Source of the DNA: Muribaculaceae bacterium
GTDB taxonomy: Bacteria; Bacteroidota; Bacteroidia; Bacteroidales; Muribaculaceae
Reading direction: 5' to 3'
NCBI GenBank assembly: GCA_009775355.1
Contig: VSPN01000042.1
Span: forward strand, 1 to 24,652
DNA: 24,652 nucleotides
The notes below the pieces were generated by a model. That model saw only the letters and a program-made list of their open reading frames with translations, ran no database searches and was not told the DNA's origin. Positions 14,653 to 21,902 of this stretch are shown one piece after another; within the stretch, counting starts at the first letter, position 1; every line of letters begins with the position of its first letter. Position numbers and translations under genes: made by a program.

Positions 14653-15930
14653 ATGACCCTCAGACTCACCACCCTGACAGCAGCCCTGCTGCTTGTCGCC
14701 GCATATATTCTCCCGGCTTCACGCACTGAAAAATACACACCGCTCCCCCCGGCTCTCGACGGCTCGATGATGCCTTATGATTTCGCGTCCTGCACGCAGA
14801 TTCCCTATCTGCCCGACTCGCTTACGCCGGTCTATGCCGCCTATGTGGCGCGCCACGGCGCCCGCTATCTCTCAAGCCCGAAAAAGATGGAATCTGTCAT
14901 GAAGGCTCTCGAAAAGGGGCGCAACTCGAGAACGCTGTCGGATACAGGCGAGGATTTCCTGACTCTGATGAACGTGATCCGCACGGCCAACGAGGGGAAC
15001 TGGGGCGACCTGACACCGACCGGCATTCGCGAGGAGCGCCTGCTCGGACGCCGCATGGCCGAGACGCTGCCGGCGCTCGGACAGCACGGCACGCGTGTCG
15101 AGGCCATATCCTCTTATGTGCCCCGGGCGGTGATGACCATGTATCAGTTCTCTAACGAGCTGATCCGTCTCAACGACCGCATATCGGTCGACACCGACGA
15201 GGGTCCGGAGTTCTCTCCGCTCGTATGTTGCTTCTCGGCCGATTCCGCCTATGCAGCCTACCGCAAGGATGGCGACTGGAAGGCTGTCTACGATGATTTC
15301 GTGGCGAGAAAGGTTCCGGCCGCTCCGGCCCGCCGCCTCTTCACGTCGACTTCATTGTCTGACCATGACCTCAGAAAACTCACTCTCGACATGTATGAGG
15401 TGCTGAAGGCCAACCGCGCGGCCGGTCTTCCGGCTCCCTCCACCCGATGGATGTCGGTCGGCGAGTACACCCGCTGCTGGGAGGCTTCCAACCTGCAGCA
15501 TTATCTCCGCAATTCGGTCACGCCTCTCTCTACCGTGGCCGCACGCGCCACTTCTCCACTGCTGCTGCGCGTGATCTCCGACACCGACAAGGCTCTCGCA
15601 TCGGGCGATACCGGACTTGCGCTCAACGGTTATTTCGGACACGCCGAGACGCTTCTGCCGTTGCTGTCGCTAATAAAGATCCCGGGCTGTTTCGACATGC
15701 CGCTCGATTACGACAGTCTCGACTCATGCTGGAAGATTCAGAATATAACTCCGCTCGGAGCCAATCTGCTCATTCTAATAGCCCGTTCGCCGGGCGGCGG
15801 GTATTATGCCGCTGTCCAGCTCAACGGCCGCACTGTCAAGCCGATGAAGGGCTATCCCGACATTGTGCGTTGGCAGGATCTCCGGCAATACTGGCTCGAT
15901 CTCGTGGCGGCATACGCCGCCGCGGCATGA
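14653..15930 (+). CDS. Histidine acid phosphatase, MINPP-like (putative phytase)
   Basis: 425 aa with an N-terminal signal sequence (about 1-23). Histidine-phosphatase clade 2 catalytic motif RHGARY at residues 67-72 (His68 is the phosphoenzyme nucleophile). The proton-donor motif is HAE at 330-332 ('GHAETLLPL'). HAE instead of HD is characteristic of multiple inositol polyphosphate phosphatases, including the Bacteroides MINPP phytases. The predicted role is stepwise dephosphorylation of inositol phosphates such as phytate in the periplasm or at the surface. It stands alone, after the terminator at 14545-14583. Confidence 0.88.
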   Translation: MTLRLTTLTAALLLVAAYILPASRTEKYTPLPPALDGSMMPYDFASCTQIPYLPDSLTPVYAAYVARHGARYLSSPKKMESVMKALEKGRNSRTLSDTGEDFLTLMNVIRTANEGNWGDLTPTGIREERLLGRRMAETLPALGQHGTRVEAISSYVPRAVMTMYQFSNELIRLNDRISVDTDEGPEFSPLVCCFSADSAYAAYRKDGDWKAVYDDFVARKVPAAPARRLFTSTSLSDHDLRKLTLDMYEVLKANRAAGLPAPSTRWMSVGEYTRCWEASNLQHYLRNSVTPLSTVAARATSPLLLRVISDTDKALASGDTGLALNGYFGHAETLLPLLSLIKIPGCFDMPLDYDSLDSCWKIQNITPLGANLLILIARSPGGGYYAAVQLNGRTVKPMKGYPDIVRWQDLRQYWLDLVAAYAAAA

Positions 15931-16014
15931 GCGGAGTCAACTTTCCGCGCCGCCGGGCGTTTAGATAGGTGAGAGTTCTATGACAAACACACTTCTTTGA
16001 AAAACACATATGCT

Positions 16015-16437
16015 ATGACACACGACAACGATACACCCCGTCTTCTCGAAAAGGCAATGGAGAAGATGACCGAAGATATGAAGGCTCGTGGCATCGGGGC
16101 CGTGATCTGGAACATCCCCGAGGCCGGGTTCCATTACATTCCGGAGATCGTGCTTTCTCCTTCCGACGGCTCGCCGGCACGTACTGCCCGCATCACGGGT
16201 CTGTATGCTTTCGGCGACACTCTTTATGCCATCGAGGAGGACAAGGCGGGTGTGAGCACCGACTCGTTCTACCGCCCGGGCGTCGATGTGCGTCCGGTGG
16301 TGGTGACTCTGTCGGAGGCGAAGGCCGGCGAACTGTTCGGCGTCCCGTCGGAAGAGAAGGGATTCACCACGCGGGGCACTCTCGAGGAGTGGGTGGCCGT
16401 GGCCGACTGCTATTTCGAGGCTCTTGCCGAAAGCTGA
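16015..16437 (+). CDS. Conserved-looking hypothetical protein
   Basis: 140 aa from the ATG at 16015. A TTG six codons upstream (15997) keeps the frame open, but the ATG is preferred. Acidic, cytoplasmic (no signal or transmembrane segment). It has an N-terminal helix (PRLLEKAMEKMTEDMKARG), beta strands around 'GAVIWNIPEAGFHYIPEI' and 'TGLYAFGDTLYAIEED', and a C-terminal helix 'LEEWVAVADCYFEALAES'. I recognise no family. It ends 120 bases before a terminator that sits inside the duplicated ruvB unit. Confidence 0.65.
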   Translation: MTHDNDTPRLLEKAMEKMTEDMKARGIGAVIWNIPEAGFHYIPEIVLSPSDGSPARTARITGLYAFGDTLYAIEEDKAGVSTDSFYRPGVDVRPVVVTLSEAKAGELFGVPSEEKGFTTRGTLEEWVAVADCYFEALAES

Positions 16438-16476
16438 CGAAGACGAGTGCGGATGCGCGACAATGGCCACCGCACG

Positions 16477-16521
16477 AAATCGGATTCAGGAATACAAAGA
16501 AATCGAGTTTAGGAATACAAA
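16477..16521 (+). repeat. 22-bp imperfect direct repeat
   Basis: AAATCG-xx-TT-x-AGGAATACAAA occurs at 16477-16498 and 16500-16521 with three differences. It ends 7 bases before the left edge of the 1,266-bp duplication. Confidence 0.7.
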
Positions 16522-16559
16522 AAGGCACATCACCTTTTCGTAACCTTGATGTTGCGGGA

Positions 16560-16597
16560 GCGGGAGCCGTCAGGCTTCTGTCTCCCGCTTTCGTTTT
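16560..16597 (+). terminator. Rho-independent terminator upstream of ruvB
   Basis: GCGGGAG (16560-16566) pairs with CTCCCGC (16582-16588), followed by TTTCGTTTT. It probably ends the transcript of the hypothetical gene 16015-16437. It is repeated at 17826-17863. Confidence 0.7.
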
Positions 16598-16604
16598 GCC
16601 CCGC

Positions 16605-16635
16605 TTTGCTTATTGACGTTTTTTCGCTAATTTTG
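16605..16635 (+). promoter_or_regulatory. ruvB promoter, copy 1
   Basis: TTTG (16605-16608), 19 bases, TAATTTTG (16628-16635), a full Bacteroidetes consensus. Only 4 bases separate the -7 box from the ATG at 16640, so the transcript should be leaderless or nearly so. Confidence 0.75.
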
Positions 16636-16639
16636 CATC

Positions 16640-17683
16640 ATGACTGAAGATTTCGACATACGTCAGGGCCGCGAACGGCCCGAAGGTCCGGAAAAGGATA
16701 TCGACAAGGCTCTCAGGCCTCTTACTTTCGGCGACTTCACCGGGCAGGAGAAGATCATCGACAATCTAAGCGTGTTCGTCAAGGCGGCGCGCATGAGGGG
16801 TGAGGCGCTCGACCACACGCTGCTCCACGGCCCTCCGGGTCTCGGCAAGACGACACTGTCGAACATCATTGCCAATGAGCTTGGCGTCGGGTTCAAGACC
16901 ACATCGGGTCCGGTGCTCGACAAACCGGGCGATCTGGCGGGCATTCTCATGTCGCTTGAACCGCACGACGTGCTCTTCATCGACGAGATCCACCGCCTTC
17001 ACCCCGTGGTCGAGGAGTATCTCTATTCGGCCATGGAGGATTTCCGTATCGACATCCTGCTCGACAAGGGTCCGGGGGCGAAGTCGGTACAGCTCACCAT
17101 TTCCCCTTTCACTCTGGTGGGCGCGACCACACGCTCGGGCAGCCTGACGGCGCCGCTGCGCGCCAGATTCGGCATCCAGTGCCATCTCGAATATTACGAC
17201 CACACGCTGCTCCGCGCCATAGTGATGCGCTCGGCCGGGCTGCTCCGCGTCGGCATCGACGACGAGGCGGCTGCCGAGATCGCCCTGCGCAGCCGCGGCA
17301 CGCCGCGTATCGCCAACTCGCTGCTGCGCCGCGTGCGCGATTTCGCAATGGTGCGGGGCTCGGGGCGTATCGACCTCCCCATTGCCCGCCACGCGCTTGA
17401 AGCCCTCAATATCGACCGATACGGCCTCGACCAGATCGACAACCGCATTCTGCTCACGATCATCGACAAGTTCAAGGGAGGCCCGGTCGGTCTCACCACC
17501 ATCGGCACAGCCATCGGCGAGGATCCGGGCACGATCGAGGAGGTCTACGAACCTTTTCTAATCAAGGAGGGCTTCTTGAAGCGCACCCCCCGGGGCCGCG
17601 AGGTGACCGAACTCGCCTACCGCCATCTCGGCCGCCTCGGCGATCTCCCGGCATCGGCCCAGCCCGCCCTGTTCGACATCTGA
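16640..17683 (+). CDS. ruvB: Holliday junction branch migration ATPase RuvB, copy 1
   Basis: 347 aa, full length. Walker A GPPGLGKT (residues 64-71), Walker B/DEIH (115-118), sensor I GATTR (161-165), the arginine-finger region 'APLRARFG' (171-178) and the C-terminal winged-helix domain ('GGPVGLTTIGTAIGEDPGTIEEVYEPFLI'). RuvB forms hexameric motors that, with RuvA, drive branch migration at Holliday junctions. The gene is repeated without any difference at 17906-18949 in a perfect tandem duplication. The flippase that normally follows is interrupted here after its first 11 bases. Confidence 0.97.
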   Translation: MTEDFDIRQGRERPEGPEKDIDKALRPLTFGDFTGQEKIIDNLSVFVKAARMRGEALDHTLLHGPPGLGKTTLSNIIANELGVGFKTTSGPVLDKPGDLAGILMSLEPHDVLFIDEIHRLHPVVEEYLYSAMEDFRIDILLDKGPGAKSVQLTISPFTLVGATTRSGSLTAPLRARFGIQCHLEYYDHTLLRAIVMRSAGLLRVGIDDEAAAEIALRSRGTPRIANSLLRRVRDFAMVRGSGRIDLPIARHALEALNIDRYGLDQIDNRILLTIIDKFKGGPVGLTTIGTAIGEDPGTIEEVYEPFLIKEGFLKRTPRGREVTELAYRHLGRLGDLPASAQPALFDI

Positions 17684-17708
17684 CCGCGCCCACCCCGGGA
17701 GCAGCGCC

Positions 17709-17740
17709 GTCCGGACCGGGAGCAGCGCCTCTCCGAGGCG
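17709..17740 (+). repeat. Dispersed GTCCGGACC palindromic intergenic repeat, copy 1
   Basis: The core is GTCCGGACCGGGAGCAGCGC followed by a CGCCTC-TCC-GAGGCG hairpin, in the ruvB-flippase spacer. A partial second CCGGGAGCAGCGCC stands just before it (17695-17708). Related copies are listed separately. Confidence 0.75.
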
Positions 17741-17783
17741 GTGACAAACCACCAACCCCAACAAGAATATTCAACCAAAAAAA

Positions 17784-17882
17784 ATGGCAGGAATATCACC
17801 TTTTCGTAACCTTGATGTTGCGGGAGCGGGAGCCGTCAGGCTTCTGTCTCCCGCTTTCGTTTTGCCCCGCTTTGCTTATTGA
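17784..17882 (+). pseudogene. Chimeric remnant of the flippase start at the duplication junction
   Basis: The first 11 bases of the flippase gene (ATGGCAGGAAT) run into the left end of the second duplication unit. This makes a 32-codon frame, MAGI then SPFRNLDV..., ending at TGA 17880-17882. It retains the flippase start codon but none of its domain, so any product is an accident of the duplication. Confidence 0.7.
17826..17863 (+). terminator. Rho-independent terminator, second copy, between the ruvB genes
   Basis: Duplicate of 16560-16597. It should stop transcripts from the first ruvB before the second. Confidence 0.65.
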
Positions 17883-17901
17883 CGTTTTTTCGCTAATTTT
17901 G
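17871..17901 (+). promoter_or_regulatory. ruvB promoter, copy 2
   Basis: Exact copy of the promoter at 16605-16635, with ATG at 17906. It can drive the second ruvB and the flippase gene. Confidence 0.75.
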
Positions 17902-17905
17902 CATC

Positions 17906-18949
17906 ATGACTGAAGATTTCGACATACGTCAGGGCCGCGAACGGCCCGAAGGTCCGGAAAAGGATATCGACAAGGCTCTCAGGCCTCTTACTTTCGGCGA
18001 CTTCACCGGGCAGGAGAAGATCATCGACAATCTAAGCGTGTTCGTCAAGGCGGCGCGCATGAGGGGTGAGGCGCTCGACCACACGCTGCTCCACGGCCCT
18101 CCGGGTCTCGGCAAGACGACACTGTCGAACATCATTGCCAATGAGCTTGGCGTCGGGTTCAAGACCACATCGGGTCCGGTGCTCGACAAACCGGGCGATC
18201 TGGCGGGCATTCTCATGTCGCTTGAACCGCACGACGTGCTCTTCATCGACGAGATCCACCGCCTTCACCCCGTGGTCGAGGAGTATCTCTATTCGGCCAT
18301 GGAGGATTTCCGTATCGACATCCTGCTCGACAAGGGTCCGGGGGCGAAGTCGGTACAGCTCACCATTTCCCCTTTCACTCTGGTGGGCGCGACCACACGC
18401 TCGGGCAGCCTGACGGCGCCGCTGCGCGCCAGATTCGGCATCCAGTGCCATCTCGAATATTACGACCACACGCTGCTCCGCGCCATAGTGATGCGCTCGG
18501 CCGGGCTGCTCCGCGTCGGCATCGACGACGAGGCGGCTGCCGAGATCGCCCTGCGCAGCCGCGGCACGCCGCGTATCGCCAACTCGCTGCTGCGCCGCGT
18601 GCGCGATTTCGCAATGGTGCGGGGCTCGGGGCGTATCGACCTCCCCATTGCCCGCCACGCGCTTGAAGCCCTCAATATCGACCGATACGGCCTCGACCAG
18701 ATCGACAACCGCATTCTGCTCACGATCATCGACAAGTTCAAGGGAGGCCCGGTCGGTCTCACCACCATCGGCACAGCCATCGGCGAGGATCCGGGCACGA
18801 TCGAGGAGGTCTACGAACCTTTTCTAATCAAGGAGGGCTTCTTGAAGCGCACCCCCCGGGGCCGCGAGGTGACCGAACTCGCCTACCGCCATCTCGGCCG
18901 CCTCGGCGATCTCCCGGCATCGGCCCAGCCCGCCCTGTTCGACATCTGA
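17906..18949 (+). CDS. ruvB: Holliday junction branch migration ATPase RuvB, copy 2
   Basis: 347 aa, identical in protein and nucleotide sequence to copy 1, with the same promoter and terminator upstream. This copy retains the ancestral downstream neighbour, the flippase gene starting 100 bases later, so it marks the original right-hand context. Copy 1 keeps the original left-hand context. Confidence 0.97.
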   Translation: MTEDFDIRQGRERPEGPEKDIDKALRPLTFGDFTGQEKIIDNLSVFVKAARMRGEALDHTLLHGPPGLGKTTLSNIIANELGVGFKTTSGPVLDKPGDLAGILMSLEPHDVLFIDEIHRLHPVVEEYLYSAMEDFRIDILLDKGPGAKSVQLTISPFTLVGATTRSGSLTAPLRARFGIQCHLEYYDHTLLRAIVMRSAGLLRVGIDDEAAAEIALRSRGTPRIANSLLRRVRDFAMVRGSGRIDLPIARHALEALNIDRYGLDQIDNRILLTIIDKFKGGPVGLTTIGTAIGEDPGTIEEVYEPFLIKEGFLKRTPRGREVTELAYRHLGRLGDLPASAQPALFDI

Positions 18950-18974
18950 CCGCGCCCACCCCGGGAGCAGCGCC

Positions 18975-19006
18975 GTCCGGACCGGGAGCAGCGCCTCTCC
19001 GAGGCG
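18975..19006 (+). repeat. Dispersed GTCCGGACC palindromic intergenic repeat, copy 2
   Basis: Identical to 17709-17740 because it lies within the duplicated unit. Confidence 0.75.
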
Positions 19007-19049
19007 GTGACAAACCACCAACCCCAACAAGAATATTCAACCAAAAAAA

Positions 19050-20552
19050 ATGGCAGGAATAAAAGCCTTGGCAAAAGAGACCGCAGTCTACGGTCTCAGC
19101 AGCATCGTGGGACGCTTCCTCAACTGGTGCCTCGTCCCCCTCTACGTCTACATGTTCCCCACCGAGGAATATGGCATCGTCAGCTATCTCTACAGCTTCA
19201 CGGCTGTCGCGCTCGTAGTGCTCAACTACGGCATGGAAACCGGATTCTTCCGTTTCGCCAACAAGGATGGCGACCCCGAACGCGTCTACACCACGTCGCT
19301 CATATCGGTCGGCTCGACCTCACTCCTTTTCATGATCCTGCTGACAGCTCTGCTGCATCCTGTGGCTGATGCAATGCTGCTGCCGCGCCATTCCTCTTAT
19401 GTCTGGATGCTCGGCATGACGGTGGCTCTCGATGCTTTCGCCAACCTGCCTTTCGCCTACCTGCGGTTCCGCAAAAAGGCGCTCCGCTTCGCCGGCATAA
19501 AGCTGCTCAATGTGGCTCTCAACATCGGACTCAACCTCCTGTTTCTGCTTGCATGTCCGGCTCTGATGAAATCGGCGCCGGCTCTCGTGGCATGGTTCTA
19601 TGAGCCGTTCGGCGGCGAAGCCTTCGGAATCGGATGGATTTTCTTCGCCAATGTCATATCGTCGCTCGTCGTGCTGTGCTGCCTCGTCCCCGAACTGACA
19701 GGACGCCGCTATGCGTTCAGCGGCGCGCTGCTGCGGCGCATGCTCGCCTACAGCTGGCCGCTGCTCGTGCTCGGAGTGGCGGGAATTCTGAGCCAGAACA
19801 TGGGGCAGATGATTATTCCCTATCTCTTCCGCGGCCAGGAGGAGGCGGCCCGTTCGATGGTGGGCATATACGGGGCAAACATCAAGATCGCCATTGTCAT
19901 GGTGATGTTCACGCAGGCTTTCCGCTATGCCTACGAACCCTTCATCTTCGCCCAGGCCAAAGGCGACGGCGAGACTAAGAAACAGGCATACTGCGACGCC
20001 ATGAAGTTTTTCGTCATCTTCGGACTCTTCATCTTCCTCGGCGTAATGTATTTCCTTCCGGTGCTCAAGCATTTTGTCGCTCCGGCCTACTGGGCGGGAC
20101 TGCGGGTCGTGCCGGTCATGATGGCCGCCGAACTCTGTTTCGGGGTCTTCTTCAACCTCTCGCTCTGGTACAAGCTGACCGACCGCACGCAGTGGGGCAT
20201 GTATCTGTCGCTGATCTGCTTCGCGCTGATGCTCGTATTCAACATCTGGTTCGTGTCGGCCATAGGCATACCCGACGGCTACCTCGGCTCGGCCTGGGCG
20301 GCTCTGGCGGGTTATTTCGCGGTCATGGTCATATCTTATTTTGTGGGACGCCATTATTATCCGCTCCCCTATCAGACGGGACGTCTCGCCCTCTACACTC
20401 TTCTGGCCGCGCTGCTTTACGGCGCGGGCATTTGCACGGAGCTTTATTTCCCCGCGTGGCTGATGTATTCCACCCGCGTGCTGCTTCTCGCCGTCTACAT
20501 CGGCGTGATCTCATCGTTCGAGCACATCCCGCTCCTGTCGCGCCGCCGCTGA
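19050..20552 (+). CDS. Wzx/MATE-type polysaccharide flippase
   Basis: 500 aa integral membrane protein with about 12-14 hydrophobic helices. The N-terminus 'LAKETAVYGLSSIVGRFLNWCLVPLY' and 'TEEYGIVSYLYSFTAVALVVLNYGMETGFFRFAN' are typical of polysaccharide biosynthesis/oligosaccharide flippases of the MOP superfamily. Such proteins move lipid-linked glycan units across the inner membrane. It lies 100 bases after the second ruvB without its own clear promoter, so it probably reads from the ruvB promoter. With the glycosyltransferases and Wzi-like gene upstream it fits a scattered set of envelope glycan genes; direct pathway linkage is inference. Confidence 0.9.
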   Translation: MAGIKALAKETAVYGLSSIVGRFLNWCLVPLYVYMFPTEEYGIVSYLYSFTAVALVVLNYGMETGFFRFANKDGDPERVYTTSLISVGSTSLLFMILLTALLHPVADAMLLPRHSSYVWMLGMTVALDAFANLPFAYLRFRKKALRFAGIKLLNVALNIGLNLLFLLACPALMKSAPALVAWFYEPFGGEAFGIGWIFFANVISSLVVLCCLVPELTGRRYAFSGALLRRMLAYSWPLLVLGVAGILSQNMGQMIIPYLFRGQEEAARSMVGIYGANIKIAIVMVMFTQAFRYAYEPFIFAQAKGDGETKKQAYCDAMKFFVIFGLFIFLGVMYFLPVLKHFVAPAYWAGLRVVPVMMAAELCFGVFFNLSLWYKLTDRTQWGMYLSLICFALMLVFNIWFVSAIGIPDGYLGSAWAALAGYFAVMVISYFVGRHYYPLPYQTGRLALYTLLAALLYGAGICTELYFPAWLMYSTRVLLLAVYIGVISSFEHIPLLSRRR

Positions 20553-20588
20553 CCGCTCCGTCACCCTCATCGCGCTGTCAAATCCCGC

Positions 20589-20613
20589 GTCCGGACCAGG
20601 AGCAGCGCCTCTC
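20589..20613 (+). repeat. Dispersed GTCCGGACC palindromic intergenic repeat, copy 3 (truncated)
   Basis: One mismatch to the ruvB-spacer copy over 25 bases (GTCCGGACCAGGAGCAGCGC then CTCTC). The second arm of the hairpin is lost. It lies 37 bases after the flippase stop. Confidence 0.65.
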
Positions 20614-20693
20614 AACACTATCGCAGACATTACGTCCCCATTATCTTCCTTGCCGGTAGAAGGTAAAAAGAATCGAAAGTCAGGAAAATTTCA

Positions 20694-20701
20694 TAACTTT
20701 G
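20694..20701 (+). promoter_or_regulatory. -7 box of the Abi_2 gene
   Basis: TAACTTTG, matching TAnnTTTG, ends 4 bases before the ATG at 20706. This again suggests a leaderless transcript. No clear -33 element is seen. Confidence 0.5.
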
Positions 20702-20705
20702 CACT

Positions 20706-21602
20706 ATGGGAAATCGAGCTATGACATTAGAAGAACAGGTCAAGTTGCTGCACAAGAGAGGCATGACAATTACTGATGAAGATAAAGCCAAAGAGGTTTT
20801 ATTGGATATAGGCTACTATCGTCTTGGCTTCTATTGGTTTCCATTTGAAAGAAGTTATCCGGAAAAGCGCAACAGAACTCACGAATTTGTTGCCGGAGCC
20901 AACTTCGAGGATGCGGTCAAGCTATATTATTTCGATTACAAGCTACGAAGCATACTCTCATATTATATAAACCGCATAGAGATAAACTTCCGAAACTTCC
21001 TGACATACACACTTTCCAATAATTACATTGGCAATCCCTGTTGGTTTATCGATGATTCGATTGTTGAGAAACAATTTGTTCAGACATTCGACAGTTCAGT
21101 TTATACGGCGAGTTTCAAACTGAACGCTGTAATCAAGTATCACCACCGCATCCATCGGAATGACAAGTATGCTCCGGCATGGAAAACAATAGAATATATG
21201 ACATTCGGCAGTGTGATTAACCTATATAAGTCGATAAAAAATAGAGACTTGAAAATAAAGATTGCCAAGCATTACGGTATTCGCTATATAGAGATACTTG
21301 AGAACTATCTTGAAATAGTAAGGGAGTTGCGAAATTATTGCGCACATGGAAATGTACTTTACGATTTCGTGCCATTCAAATATATAAGGAGAGGACCGGC
21401 AGAAGTCACTGGTGCGAGAAATTTCCGTAATCTGAACGGCTCAATTGCCGTGGTGCTGTATATGCTTAAACAGGCTTCGATTAACCGCTATAATGAGATG
21501 ATTGGAGATTTGCAGACTCTTATAAGACGTTATTCACAAACTCCGAAGGTAGCTGAAATTATATCGGGCATAAGCGGACTGGATGCCTCACGAATAAAAT
21601 AG
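20706..21602 (+). CDS. abiF: Abi_2 family abortive-infection protein (AbiD/AbiF-like)
   Basis: 298 aa. The Abi_2 (PF07751) opening is clear: 'LEEQVKLLHKRGMTITDEDKA', then 'LLDIGYYRLGFYWFPFE' (residues 33-48), followed by 'YYFDYKLRSILSYYINRIEINFRN'. The HEPN-type R-x4-H motif is RNYCAHG at residues 209-215, preceded by 'YLEIVREL'. Proteins of this family abort phage infection and are thought to act as RNases. The gene is AT-rich compared with the flippase upstream. Downstream are a MITE-like insertion and then a structured RNA with its own promoter. That arrangement favours assignment to the AbiF type, whose genes are, from memory, followed by an abiF RNA. Confidence 0.85.
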   Translation: MGNRAMTLEEQVKLLHKRGMTITDEDKAKEVLLDIGYYRLGFYWFPFERSYPEKRNRTHEFVAGANFEDAVKLYYFDYKLRSILSYYINRIEINFRNFLTYTLSNNYIGNPCWFIDDSIVEKQFVQTFDSSVYTASFKLNAVIKYHHRIHRNDKYAPAWKTIEYMTFGSVINLYKSIKNRDLKIKIAKHYGIRYIEILENYLEIVRELRNYCAHGNVLYDFVPFKYIRRGPAEVTGARNFRNLNGSIAVVLYMLKQASINRYNEMIGDLQTLIRRYSQTPKVAEIISGISGLDASRIK

Positions 21603-21606
21603 GCGA

Positions 21607-21616
21607 ATAAAATAAT
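21607..21616 (+). repeat. Target site duplication, left copy
   Basis: ATAAAATAAT, repeated at 21839-21848 on the other side of the MITE-like element. One extra T (21617) sits between this copy and the inverted repeat. Confidence 0.65.
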
Positions 21617-21617
21617 T

Positions 21618-21838
21618 AGGGTGTTCAGTTTGATGTTCTCATTTTTGAATCAAAAATCATGAGTGAATAGCCATAAGTTCCTGATATACATTAGTGATTC
21701 TGTGTAATAGAACAATGTTGAAAACATGGTAAAATTCAACTCAAAAATTAGCGACTTTGTTGAGGACATTTTACTGATATATAAAATATTACGACTATAA
21801 AAAGAACATAAAAGTTGGAACATTCTACTGAACACCCT
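21618..21838. mobile_element. MITE-like element, 221 bp
   Basis: Terminal inverted repeats: the left end reads AGGGTGTTCAGTTTGATGTT, and the right end read inward is AGGGTGTTCAGTAGAATGTT. The first 12 bases are identical and 18 of the first 20 match. It is flanked by a 10-bp direct repeat ATAAAATAAT. The interior is AT-rich and too short for a transposase; a 61-codon minus frame inside resembles nothing. The same terminal repeat occurs at 24577. The parent IS family is not identified. Confidence 0.8.
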
Positions 21839-21848
21839 ATAAAATAAT
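21839..21848 (+). repeat. Target site duplication, right copy
   Basis: ATAAAATAAT, matching 21607-21616. Confidence 0.65.
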
Positions 21849-21867
21849 CAACTTTTTTGACTTAGCC

Positions 21868-21898
21868 ATTGTTATATCAGAATAAATAAGTAACTTTG
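21868..21898 (+). promoter_or_regulatory. Promoter of the structured RNA after abiF
   Basis: ATTG at 21868-21871, 19 bases, TAACTTTG at 21891-21898. It is intact on the far side of the MITE-like insertion and predicts a start near 21903. Confidence 0.7.
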
Positions 21899-21902
21899 CG
21901 AC

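Larger units (their letters stand above)
16529..17794 (+). repeat. Tandem duplication unit 1 (1,266 bp, ruvB)
   Basis: Every base I compared matches the adjacent unit 17795-19060, including the intergenic ends. It contains the terminator, the ruvB promoter, ruvB, the intergenic palindromic repeat and the first 11 bases of the flippase gene. Confidence 0.95.
17795..19060 (+). repeat. Tandem duplication unit 2 (1,266 bp, ruvB)
   Basis: Direct, immediately adjacent copy of 16529-17794 with no differences seen. After this unit the sequence continues into the intact flippase gene. Confidence 0.95.

Noticed and set aside
15997..16014. TTG start adding six residues to the hypothetical protein
   Set aside because: An ATG follows at 16015 and nothing supports the TTG.
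16766..17392. 208-aa minus-strand frame inside ruvB (repeated at 18032-18658)
   Set aside because: It lies entirely opposite a clearly conserved gene, is Arg/His-rich as expected for antisense of GC-rich coding sequence, and has no promoter or family features.
19320..20354. 344-aa minus-strand frame opposite the flippase
   Set aside because: His/Glu/Arg-rich complement of hydrophobic codons, typical antisense of a membrane protein gene.
21650..21835. 61-aa minus-strand frame inside the MITE-like element
   Set aside because: Too short for a transposase, with no motif; the element looks non-autonomous.
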